64,000 nt of DNA from Mycobacterium sp. 141 (GTDB taxonomy: Bacteria; Actinomycetota; Actinomycetes; Mycobacteriales; Mycobacteriaceae). Below, one piece after another: positions 52,309 to 60,243 of the stretch (position 1 is the first letter of the stretch; the number at the start of each line of letters is the position of its first letter). Both the position numbers and the translations under genes were made by a program. The DNA lies in NCBI RefSeq assembly GCF_000382405.1, contig NZ_KB908255.1, forward strand, positions 186,001-250,000, in the 5' to 3' direction. The notes beneath the pieces are model-generated. The model made no database searches. It had not been told where the DNA came from and saw nothing but the letters and a program-made list of their open reading frames with translations.

Positions 52309-53949
52309 ATGAATTCAATTGCGCAAAAAGGGGTTCGCGACGACGCACCCGACGTCCTCATAGTCGGTGCCGGAGCGTCGGGAGTCGTTGTCGCCCGGAT
52401 TCTCGCGGAGGAGGGTTTCCGGGTGACAGTGCTCGAGCAGGGCGACTGGTTCGGTCGGGATCGCTACGCCAGCGACAAGTACGAACGCGACATCCTGATG
52501 GCCGGACCGTTGTCTCCGGACCCGAATGTCCGAAGTATGAAAGCCGATTATCCGATCGACGTCTCGGAGGCGGATGTCCATCCGCTCAACTTCAACGCGG
52601 TGGGTGGCAGCACCGTCTACTTCGGCGCCGAGTGGCCGAGGATGCTGCCATCCGATTTCCGGCTTCGCAGTTTGTACGGATTCGCCGACGACTGGCCGTT
52701 CACCTACGGGGACCTCGAACCGTACTACACCCTCTGTGACGAGATGGTGGGCGTCTCCGGCCTGGCAGGCGATCCGGCGTATCCGGCCACGGTGAAACCG
52801 CCCCTGCCGGGGCTCCCCATCGGTCGATTGGGCGCGAAGGCTGCCCAAGGGCTGAACAAGCTGGGCTGGCACTGGTGGCCGGGGAGTAACGCCATCTTGA
52901 GCAAGGGGCATGGCGACCGCGGCGCTTGTGCCCGGTGGGCGACCTGCATGTCGGGTTGCCCCGAAGGGGCGAAGAGTTCGTTCGACGTGTCCTTCTGGCC
53001 CGCCGCTCTCGCAGCGGGGGTCAACCTCGTGACGAATGCACGGGTGCGTGAAATCACCGTTAATACAGCAGGATTGGCGACCGGTGCCGCGTGGATCGAC
53101 GAGGACGGCGCAGAACGCCATACGTCGGCACCGGCGGTGATCGTCTGTGGGAACGGCGTGGGTACCCCGCGGCTTCTGCAGATGTCGACGTCGACGCGAT
53201 TCCCCGACGGGCTGGCCAATTCCTCTGGGTTGGTGGGGCGGCGGCTCATGATGCATCCGTACGTGGCCGTGATGGGAGTGTACGAGGAAGATCTCGAAGG
53301 TTGGCTCGGCCCCTTCGGTGCCCCTGTGATGTCTATGCAGTTCGCGGAGACCGACCTTTCGAGGGGCTTCTCGCGTGGAGCCAAGTATTCGTGCTACCCG
53401 ATTCCGAGCCCGGTGGAGATTCTCCATCGGTACGCGGACCTTCCGCTGGGGGATCGCACGGGTGCTGCTGGAATGGCACTCGTCGAACGGACGCTCGGGC
53501 GCTCGTTCGAATGGGGGGCGGTGATCGAAGATCTACCCGAGGAGTCCAACCGGGTCAGCCTGAGCACCAGCCTCTTCGACGGCTCAGGACTTCCCGCACC
53601 GAAGATCAACTACCGCATCGCCGACGACACCCGGAAGAGCATGCAGTTCAACATCGACCGCCTGACCGAGGTGCATGAAGCCTCCGGCGCCGTCGAGACC
53701 AGGGTGGTCGACTGGTTGCCTTCGGTCGGATGGCACATGCTGGGAACGGCCCGTTGCGGCAGCGACCCCGCGACCTCGGTTGTCGACGAGTTCGGGCGGA
53801 CGCATGACGTGCCCAATCTGTTCGTGATGGACGGCAGTGTCTTCGTGACCTCGTCGCCTGTGAATCCCACTCCCACCATCGTGGCCTTCGCCGCGCGCGC
53901 CGCAATGCACATGGTGGACAACGCCGGCGATCAGAAAGTCCCGATGTGA
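52309..53949 (+). CDS. GMC-type FAD alcohol dehydrogenase, gluconate-2-dehydrogenase-like large subunit
   Basis: 546 residues. N-terminal FAD motif VLIVGAGASGVVVARILAEEG, a cysteine cluster CARWATCMSGCPEG near residue 210 as in gluconate-2-dehydrogenase relatives, and the C-terminal GMC active-site pair His476 (GWHMLGTARCG) and Asn519 (NPTPT). It has no Tat or Sec signal, so it appears cytoplasmic. Expected to oxidise a primary or secondary alcohol to aldehyde/ketone. Its stop overlaps the start of the small-subunit gene by one base. Confidence 0.88.
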   Translation: MNSIAQKGVRDDAPDVLIVGAGASGVVVARILAEEGFRVTVLEQGDWFGRDRYASDKYERDILMAGPLSPDPNVRSMKADYPIDVSEADVHPLNFNAVGGSTVYFGAEWPRMLPSDFRLRSLYGFADDWPFTYGDLEPYYTLCDEMVGVSGLAGDPAYPATVKPPLPGLPIGRLGAKAAQGLNKLGWHWWPGSNAILSKGHGDRGACARWATCMSGCPEGAKSSFDVSFWPAALAAGVNLVTNARVREITVNTAGLATGAAWIDEDGAERHTSAPAVIVCGNGVGTPRLLQMSTSTRFPDGLANSSGLVGRRLMMHPYVAVMGVYEEDLEGWLGPFGAPVMSMQFAETDLSRGFSRGAKYSCYPIPSPVEILHRYADLPLGDRTGAAGMALVERTLGRSFEWGAVIEDLPEESNRVSLSTSLFDGSGLPAPKINYRIADDTRKSMQFNIDRLTEVHEASGAVETRVVDWLPSVGWHMLGTARCGSDPATSVVDEFGRTHDVPNLFVMDGSVFVTSSPVNPTPTIVAFAARAAMHMVDNAGDQKVPM

Positions 53950-54386
53950 TGAACCAAGTCGCAAGTGATCACTCGCTGAATGACGTACGTGAAGGGCTGG
54001 CCCGGCTCGTCGACCTCATCCTGCCCGGTACGGATGTCCTGCCATCGGGTCGATCCGTCGGCGCTCACTCCGAACTCCTCGACCGCGCCCTTGAGGCCGA
54101 CCCCGCACGGTTGCCTCATATGCTGGAAATCGGTGCGCGACTGATCAACACCGACACGATATCGATCGAACTACTCGAGTCCTGGGAAACCGAAGCGGTT
54201 GACTCGGTGGTCTTCGTCCTGACGGCTTCGTACTACATGTCGCGCGCGGTACACAGGGCATTGCGCTACGCCCCGATGGAGCGTCATCCGGTGGCCGACG
54301 CGACACCCGACCAACTGCTCTCCGACGAGTTGCTTGTGCCTGTGCGCGAGAGGGGCGAGATCTTCGTCGTTCCGCAAGCTCAGTAA
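53949..54386 (+). CDS. Gluconate-2-dehydrogenase subunit-3-like small subunit
   Basis: 145 residues. LARLVDLILPGTDVLPSGRSVGAHSELLDRALEADP and FVLTASYYMSRAVHRALRYAP match the two hallmark segments of the gluconate-2-dehydrogenase subunit 3 family, which partners GMC dehydrogenases. Usual members are exported with a Tat signal; none is seen here, in line with the apparently cytoplasmic large subunit. ATG 53949 is one base inside the previous stop; GTG 53946 is also possible. Confidence 0.72.
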   Translation: MNQVASDHSLNDVREGLARLVDLILPGTDVLPSGRSVGAHSELLDRALEADPARLPHMLEIGARLINTDTISIELLESWETEAVDSVVFVLTASYYMSRAVHRALRYAPMERHPVADATPDQLLSDELLVPVRERGEIFVVPQAQ

Positions 54387-54455
54387 TGCATGTTCCCGCA
54401 TGGCAGGCGAAATGATTCCGCGCGGGTCCACGGCACTTTGGAAGGAAACAACGAA

Positions 54456-55796
54456 ATGACTGAATCCATGTACGCGGTAGTCGATCCGTCGACGGGTGAA
54501 CTGGTCCAGGAGTACCCGACGGCCACCGACGCGCAGATCGAAGAGGCCATCGCCGCCGCCGCGAAGGCGCACCGCGAGTGGTCCAAGGGATCGACGGTCG
54601 CCGAGCGCGCCGCGTTGATCAGCCGGGTCGCGCAGCTGCACGAGGAGCGCAAGACCGAACTGGCCAAGATCATCCAGCGCGAGATGGGCAAGCCGCTCGA
54701 TCAGTCCGAGGGCGAGGTCGAGTTCAGCGCGGCGATCTACGAGTATTACGCCGACAACGCCGAGAAGTTCCTCGCCGACGAGACCATCGACCTGCTCGAC
54801 GGTGACGGTTCCGCACTGATCCGCCGCAGCTCGGTGGGTGTGCTGCTCGGCATCATGCCGTGGAACTACCCCTACTACCAGGTGGCCCGGTTCGCGGGCC
54901 CCAATCTGGTGACTGGTAACACGATCGTGCTCAAGCACGCGCCGCAGTGCCCCGAGTCGGCGGCTGCGCTGCAGCAGATCTTCAACGACGCCGGCTACCC
55001 CGAGGGTGCCTACGTCAACGTCTACGCGACCAACGAGCAAATCGCCGAGGCCATCGCCGACCCACGGATTCAAGGGGTTTCGCTGACCGGCTCGGAGCGG
55101 GCCGGTGCCGCGGTGGCCGAGATCGCGGGCCGCAACCTCAAGAAGGTCGTGCTCGAGCTCGGCGGTTCCGATCCGTTCATCGTGTTGAGCTCCAGTGACC
55201 TCGACGCGACGGTGGATGCGGCGATCGACGGTCGCTTCGAGAACACGGGCCAGGCGTGCAACGCGGCCAAGCGCATCATCGTCGCCGATTCCGTCTACGA
55301 CGAGTTCCTGGGCAAGTTCACCGAGAAGGTGCTCGCCAAGGCCGAGGGCCTCGCGCCGCTGTCGTCACTCGCGGCCGCCGAGCGGCTCGAGGAGCAGGTT
55401 CAGCGTGCCGTCTCCGCAGGCGCCAGCCTGGAGAGCAACGGCAGCCGCAACGGCGCGTTCTTCCCGCCCGGCGTGCTGACCAACGTGCCCGCCGACTACC
55501 GCGAGGAGCTGTTCGGTCCCGTCGCGTCGGTCTACAAGGTCGCCGACGAGGACGCGGCCGTCGAGCTCGCCAACGACACCCCGTTCGGGCTCGGGTCCTA
55601 CGTGTTCACCACCGACGACGAGCAAGCCAAGCGCGTCGCCGACAAGATCGAGGCGGGCATGGTGTTCGTCAACGCGGTGGGCGCCGAGGGTGTCGAGCTG
55701 CCGTTCGGCGGCGTTAAGCGCTCCGGTTTCGGTCGCGAGCTGGGCCGCTTCGGCATCGACGAGTTCGTCAACAAGAAGCTCATCCGCATCATCTGA
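54456..55796 (+). CDS. NAD(P)-dependent aldehyde dehydrogenase (succinate-semialdehyde-type), second copy
   Basis: 446 residues. The motifs are IMPWNYPYYQ, Glu234 in LELGGSDPF, Cys268 in NTGQACNAAKR and LPFGGVKRSGFGRELG. It is clearly a paralogue of the first aldehyde dehydrogenase in the island but differs throughout, and its codon use is closer to the core genes. GGAAGGA lies nine bases before ATG 54456. Two such enzymes in one operon suggest two aldehyde intermediates, one from the amine oxidase and one from the GMC dehydrogenase. Confidence 0.9.
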   Translation: MTESMYAVVDPSTGELVQEYPTATDAQIEEAIAAAAKAHREWSKGSTVAERAALISRVAQLHEERKTELAKIIQREMGKPLDQSEGEVEFSAAIYEYYADNAEKFLADETIDLLDGDGSALIRRSSVGVLLGIMPWNYPYYQVARFAGPNLVTGNTIVLKHAPQCPESAAALQQIFNDAGYPEGAYVNVYATNEQIAEAIADPRIQGVSLTGSERAGAAVAEIAGRNLKKVVLELGGSDPFIVLSSSDLDATVDAAIDGRFENTGQACNAAKRIIVADSVYDEFLGKFTEKVLAKAEGLAPLSSLAAAERLEEQVQRAVSAGASLESNGSRNGAFFPPGVLTNVPADYREELFGPVASVYKVADEDAAVELANDTPFGLGSYVFTTDDEQAKRVADKIEAGMVFVNAVGAEGVELPFGGVKRSGFGRELGRFGIDEFVNKKLIRII

Positions 55797-55897
55797 GTCG
55801 ACGAACATCACCGAACCTCGCTGAGTTGGAGCGTCATTCGCAAAACAGCCTGCGGAGCTGAGCTGGCCTCGCCGAAGATCGACAAAGGAGACCCACA

Positions 55898-57085
55898 TTG
55901 AGTGGCGGCAATTTCGGTTCTGTGCCATCGAGCCTGACATTGGACAATTGGCAATCGGCTGAGCATCTGCACTGGGCGTTCCAACACATCGGCGATTTCC
56001 TGCCCGTTGCCACCGTCTTCCGCGGTGGCGGCCCGGTGGCCGAACTGGACGTTTCCACTGCCTCCGCTTCGGCTGCCGTTGCCGAACTGCTGTTTTACGA
56101 CGTCATCCACGGCAGGCAGACCACCGTCGGCGGCGTTATGGCGGTTACCGACACAGACGGCTGGATCGTCGTGCACAACGGGACCGTGCTCCTCGAGCAG
56201 TACTACGGCGGCATGACCGCGAGTACTCCGCACCTTCTGATGTCGGTAACCAAAACGCTCGTCGCGGCCGTGCTGGCCGCCTTGGAACTCGACGTCAACC
56301 GCCAAGTCGCAGATTTCGTACCGGCGCTGGCCGAATCCGGCTACGCCGGGGCGACCGTGCGCAACCTGCTCGACATGCGTTCCGGCATAAAGTTCTCCGA
56401 GGACTACTTGGATCCGCTGGCTGAGGTGCGGCTACTGGAGCAGGCCATCGGCTGGGCTCCTCGCACGGTGGCTGACGTGCCGTCGACGATGTACGACTAC
56501 CTGGTGACGTTGCGGGCGGACGCCGAACACGGCGGGCCGTTCCGCTACCGGTCGTGCGAAACCGACGTACTGGGGTGGGTCTGTGAGGCCGCCGCGAAGC
56601 AGAAGATGCCCGAACTCATGTCGCGGTTGGTGTGGGCCAACCTCGGCGCCGCGCATGACGCCACCATCACCGTCGACTCGGCGGGTGCCGGTCTGTTCGA
56701 CGGTGGCGCCAGCGCCTGTCTGAGCGATCTGGCTAGATTCGGCTCGCTGTTCATCAACGATGGAGCATCGCTGAACGGAACGCAGGTGATACCGCCGTCG
56801 TGGATCGCCGACACTCTGGCAGGCGCTGCCGACTCACGCGAAGCATTCTCCGCGGGCCGGAACAACACCAGGATGCCCGGCGGGATGTACCGCAACCAGA
56901 TGTGGTTCCCCTACCGCGGCAACGACATAGCACTGTGTCTCGGTATCCACGGCCAGATGATCTACGTCAACCGCGCGGTCAATATGGTCGCGGCCAAACT
57001 CTCCAGTTGGCCGCAGCCCGAAGACGACACCAAGTTGTTCTCCACGCTGGCGGCGTTCAACGCCATTGCCAACTCGCTGGCCTAG
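55898..57085 (+). CDS. Serine hydrolase resembling 6-aminohexanoate-dimer hydrolase (NylB-like)
   Basis: 395 residues, beta-lactamase fold. The catalytic motif is SVTK at residues 116-119 (MSVTKTLVAAV) with Tyr217 in RYRSCETDVLGW, matching in spacing Ser112, Lys115 and Tyr215 of NylB; total length is also close (392 in NylB). The family includes esterases and amide hydrolases. TTG 55898 with AAAGGAG upstream is the start. As last gene of the main operon it may release the amine or alcohol substrate from an ester or amide. NylB-like amidase activity is an inference from family only. Confidence 0.82.
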   Translation: MSGGNFGSVPSSLTLDNWQSAEHLHWAFQHIGDFLPVATVFRGGGPVAELDVSTASASAAVAELLFYDVIHGRQTTVGGVMAVTDTDGWIVVHNGTVLLEQYYGGMTASTPHLLMSVTKTLVAAVLAALELDVNRQVADFVPALAESGYAGATVRNLLDMRSGIKFSEDYLDPLAEVRLLEQAIGWAPRTVADVPSTMYDYLVTLRADAEHGGPFRYRSCETDVLGWVCEAAAKQKMPELMSRLVWANLGAAHDATITVDSAGAGLFDGGASACLSDLARFGSLFINDGASLNGTQVIPPSWIADTLAGAADSREAFSAGRNNTRMPGGMYRNQMWFPYRGNDIALCLGIHGQMIYVNRAVNMVAAKLSSWPQPEDDTKLFSTLAAFNAIANSLA

Positions 57086-57316
57086 TTGTGCCCGGTGAGC
57101 ACGTCGATACGTTCGGCGAACTGGTCACGGGGGAAGCCGGGTGGGGACCGAGAAGTCATCACATTCGACTTGATATTGTGCGACAACGAATCTCGCGGCG
57201 ACGCCGGTGTCCGCGTCGCTGAGCAAGGGTCGGTTCCTGCGTGCAGGAGGGCGTGCCCCAAAAAGCAGTGGTTAGCCGATGAGCATCACGTTGACTGTCG
57301 CTGCAACCCCATCCCC
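57086..57316. other. Non-coding stretch between hydrolase and permease genes
   Basis: The gap from 57086 to 57581 holds no convincing gene. A 107-codon frame from GTG 57086 to 57409 exists, but it starts right at the previous stop, lacks a Shine-Dalgarno and has no family pattern. The second half of the gap carries the duplicated regulatory element. Confidence 0.5.
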
Positions 57317-57423
57317 ATACAGTTGGATGAGCGAATCAGTGATTTCCTACAGCTGGATGATATGCCCCACGTCACTGTGATCGTAGTCTCATCGCCGCAA
57401 GTCCTGTGATCTACGGAGACATC
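57317..57423 (+). promoter_or_regulatory. Island regulatory element, copy 2 (upstream of permease-nitrilase)
   Basis: It matches copy 1 at 49041-49146. The core from 57343 is the same for 22 bases, the palindrome reads TCACTGTGA (57372-57380), and ATACA starts 26 bases before the core. A related CAGTTGGATGA at 57320-57330 precedes CAGCTGGATGA at 57350-57360, a 30-base spacing that suggests repeated binding sites. It probably places the permease-nitrilase pair under the same regulator. Confidence 0.7.
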
Positions 57424-57581
57424 AATGAATCCGAACTCGCACCGAGTTGTCGGCGCCTGCAGGTCGTCGGTCTCTGGTCGAAGGGGAGGAAGACGGTGAT
57501 CCGGTCAGCAAGTTCAGGGCGGGTGATTGCCCGTTGTGTGCAGTGTCAGACCCGGCGTCGGGATAGAGAATCGAGCATCGA

Positions 57582-59084
57582 ATGACAACCACGAATCCGT
57601 TGGAGCCGAATCATCTTCGGAAGGTACTGACGTGGCGTGATGGGCTGGGTATCGCGCTGTCGGTGCCTGCGGCGTTGTTCAGCACCTTCGGTTACACGAT
57701 GGGTGTGGTCAACGCGTGGACGGCTATTGCGATCTGGTTGGTGGGCTCGGTGATCGCCTATCTGCAGAACTCGTTGTATGCCGAGATGGCCTCGATGTTC
57801 CCGACGAGTTCGGGTGGTATCTCGCGGTACGCGATCGAGGGTTGGAAGAAGTACTTCGCCCCGTTGGGGTCGATCGCGGCGTTCGGTTACTGGCTGGGGT
57901 GGTCGTTGACGATCTCGTTGTCGTCGGTGGTGCTCGGTCAGTTGCTGACAGCCACGTTCTTTGCCGATAACACGTGGACCTTCCATCTTTTCGGTAACGA
58001 GTTGGGTCTCGAGCACGTCTTCGCCGCTATTACGATGTTGACCGCCTGGGCGTTGAACTACTTCGGTATGAAGATCGGTGCCGGGATGGGCAAGATCCTG
58101 GGCATCGTGATGGTCGTGGGGTTGACCATTCTCGTCGCATCGTGCTTCCTGAGTCCCAGCGCGGATTTCGATACCAGTCGGCTCACGTGGGGGTACGAGG
58201 GTGACTGGCGGACCGTCGTCGTCGTGTTCTACGTGACGGCGTGGGCGGTGTACGGAACCGAGATCTCGGCGACCTTCGCGCCGGAGTACAAGAACACCGT
58301 TCGTGATACGTCCAAGGCGATGCGCTACGCGGCGTTGATGATCGCGGCCGTGTTCTTCGTCGTGCCGCTGGCGGTTGCCGGGACCATCGGGCAGCAGGCG
58401 TTGGCGGCCAATCCGGTGACCTACATCGTGGTGACGCTGAATCAGACGATGGGGCAGTTCAGTTGGATCGGTACCGTGGTGATCGCGGCGACGATGTTGC
58501 TCGTCATCGTCGGTGCGACTGCTGATGGTGGTCGGGCGTTGTTCGGTCTGGCGCAGGAGGGTATGACCATCAAGCAGTTCGACTGGCTCAACCGCTGGGG
58601 TGTGCCAGGGCGTGCGTTGACGGTGGATCTGGTTCTCAATGTGACCATCATGCTGTTGATCGGGGAGCCGATCGCGATCCTGTTGGCGAGCAATTTCGGG
58701 TACGTGCTGGCTGTCGTGCTCGCTTTGGTGGCGTTCGTCCTGTTGCGTAAGGACCGGCCCGAGTGGCCCCGTCCGATCCGTCGTGGTTCGGGGTGGATCG
58801 CGGTGGCGATCGTGCTCGCGGTGATCAACGCGTTCACTCTCGTGGTGGGGTTCCTCAATCCGTCGCTGTTGGGGTACGGCGGGATGAAGGAATCGTTGAT
58901 CGCCGTCGGCATTCTGGTGCTGGCTGTCGTCTTCTACATCTATCGCGTGGTCGTCCAGGACAAGCAGAAGCTGATCTGGCGTATCGCGGTGGATCCGCTG
59001 CCCGTGGATGAGGCTGAGCGGCGCGCACTCGAGGAGGAGATGGACAGTCGCGACGCTCCTCGGGGTCGGGTAGCCGCCGGCTGA
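57582..59084 (+). CDS. APC-superfamily amino acid/amine permease
   Basis: 500 residues with 12 predicted helices and a charged cytoplasmic C-terminus. The first segment TWRDGLGIALSVPAALFSTFGYTMG and ADGGRALFGLAQEGMTIKQF are typical of APC amino acid transporters. It likely imports the island's substrate (an amino acid or amine). Its codons are unlike the neighbours: many TTG leucines and codons ending in T (GGT, GTT), pointing to a separate origin. A large open frame on the opposite strand is a shadow. Confidence 0.88.
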   Translation: MTTTNPLEPNHLRKVLTWRDGLGIALSVPAALFSTFGYTMGVVNAWTAIAIWLVGSVIAYLQNSLYAEMASMFPTSSGGISRYAIEGWKKYFAPLGSIAAFGYWLGWSLTISLSSVVLGQLLTATFFADNTWTFHLFGNELGLEHVFAAITMLTAWALNYFGMKIGAGMGKILGIVMVVGLTILVASCFLSPSADFDTSRLTWGYEGDWRTVVVVFYVTAWAVYGTEISATFAPEYKNTVRDTSKAMRYAALMIAAVFFVVPLAVAGTIGQQALAANPVTYIVVTLNQTMGQFSWIGTVVIAATMLLVIVGATADGGRALFGLAQEGMTIKQFDWLNRWGVPGRALTVDLVLNVTIMLLIGEPIAILLASNFGYVLAVVLALVAFVLLRKDRPEWPRPIRRGSGWIAVAIVLAVINAFTLVVGFLNPSLLGYGGMKESLIAVGILVLAVVFYIYRVVVQDKQKLIWRIAVDPLPVDEAERRALEEEMDSRDAPRGRVAAG

Positions 59085-59133
59085 CACCCGGTCACACCGA
59101 GAGACAGAGCCAACGAGTGAAAGGAACCATTCG

Positions 59134-60165
59134 ATGTCGATAACCGAAAGGCAGTATCTCGCCGCCGCGGTGCAGGCCGCACCAGTGTGGCTGAATCTAA
59201 AAGCAACCGTGAAGAAAGCGGTCGCGCTCATCGACCAAGCGGCGGGCGACGGTGCTCGACTCGTCGCTTTCCCAGAGACATTCATTCCGGGCTACCCGGC
59301 GTATGTCTACGGGTCGACCGGCTGGGATGACAAGCACGCCAAAGAGGTCCATCGCGAGCTGATGGAGAACTCGATAACCGTTCCAGGACCGGAGCTTGAT
59401 GAGATCTGCGAGGCCGCTCGCCGAAATCATGTCGTAGTGGTTATCGGAGTGAATGAACGCGATGCCGCCTATTCAGGTGGAACACTCTACAACTCGCTAG
59501 TGTTCATCTCTGATGAGGGCACGCTGCTCGGCGTCCACCGTAAGCTGACGCCTACCCATGCGGAGAAGGTCATCTGGGGTATGGGCGACGCGAGCGGGCT
59601 GCGACCCTACGACACCAGCCTCGGCAAGGTGGGTGGCCTGATCTGTTGGGAACACTGGATGCCGTTGTCCCGCTTCACAATGCATGCGATGGGTGAACAG
59701 GTCCACATCGCCGCGTGGCCAGAGGTGCCGGAACTGCACCAGATCGCCAGTCGGCACTACGCGTTCGAGGGCCGATGCTTCGTGATCTGCGTCGGCTCAT
59801 TTATGACGACTGCGCACATACCGGCGGACTTCCCACTGCGGTCCGCCGTGGACGGCGCCGTAGAACAGTTCGGTGCGGGCGACGAACTCATCCTGCCCGG
59901 TGGCAGCGGCATCGTCGGGCCGGACGGTGAATGGATCACACCACCAAAAGCCGGAGAGGAGACAATCGTCTATGGCGAAATCAACCTCGACCGAGTCGCA
60001 GAAGAGCAGCTAGCCCTCGACACTGCGGGACACTACAACCGACCAGATATCTTCCGTCTCACCATTGACAACAGTGTGAGGACCCCTTTCTCGGTGCTTC
60101 CACCCGCGGACCTCGCTGTAGCGAAGAGAGTAGGGCCAATCAGTGGGGTGGCCAAGGTGAAGTAG
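59134..60165 (+). CDS. Nitrilase
   Basis: 343 residues of the nitrilase branch of the carbon-nitrogen hydrolases. The catalytic triad is visible: Glu48 in FPETFIPGYP, Lys137 in HRKLTPTHAEK and Cys171 in GGLICWEHWMPL. The CWEH motif separates true nitrilases from amidases. It should convert a nitrile to the carboxylic acid and ammonia. Codons with A or T in third position (AAA, GTA, CTA, AGA) are frequent compared with the core genes, a sign of transfer. It follows the permease by 49 bases, with GAAAGGAACC ahead of ATG 59134. Confidence 0.9.
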   Translation: MSITERQYLAAAVQAAPVWLNLKATVKKAVALIDQAAGDGARLVAFPETFIPGYPAYVYGSTGWDDKHAKEVHRELMENSITVPGPELDEICEAARRNHVVVVIGVNERDAAYSGGTLYNSLVFISDEGTLLGVHRKLTPTHAEKVIWGMGDASGLRPYDTSLGKVGGLICWEHWMPLSRFTMHAMGEQVHIAAWPEVPELHQIASRHYAFEGRCFVICVGSFMTTAHIPADFPLRSAVDGAVEQFGAGDELILPGGSGIVGPDGEWITPPKAGEETIVYGEINLDRVAEEQLALDTAGHYNRPDIFRLTIDNSVRTPFSVLPPADLAVAKRVGPISGVAKVK

Positions 60166-60243
60166 AGCACCCTGGGGTTTCTTCAACCTGACTGAAAAGG
60201 CTGGCGCAGCGATGGCTGAACTGGTGATCGTTTGACTGCACTC

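Noticed and set aside
57086..57409. 107-codon frame after the NylB-like gene
   Set aside because: It begins at the previous stop region without a Shine-Dalgarno, has no recognisable domain, and its end runs into the duplicated regulatory element.
57546..59285. 579-codon open frame on the minus strand opposite the APC permease
   Set aside because: It is rich in Arg, His, Gln and Pro with no domain pattern, and it mirrors a clear 12-helix permease on the plus strand. This is a typical shadow in high-GC DNA.
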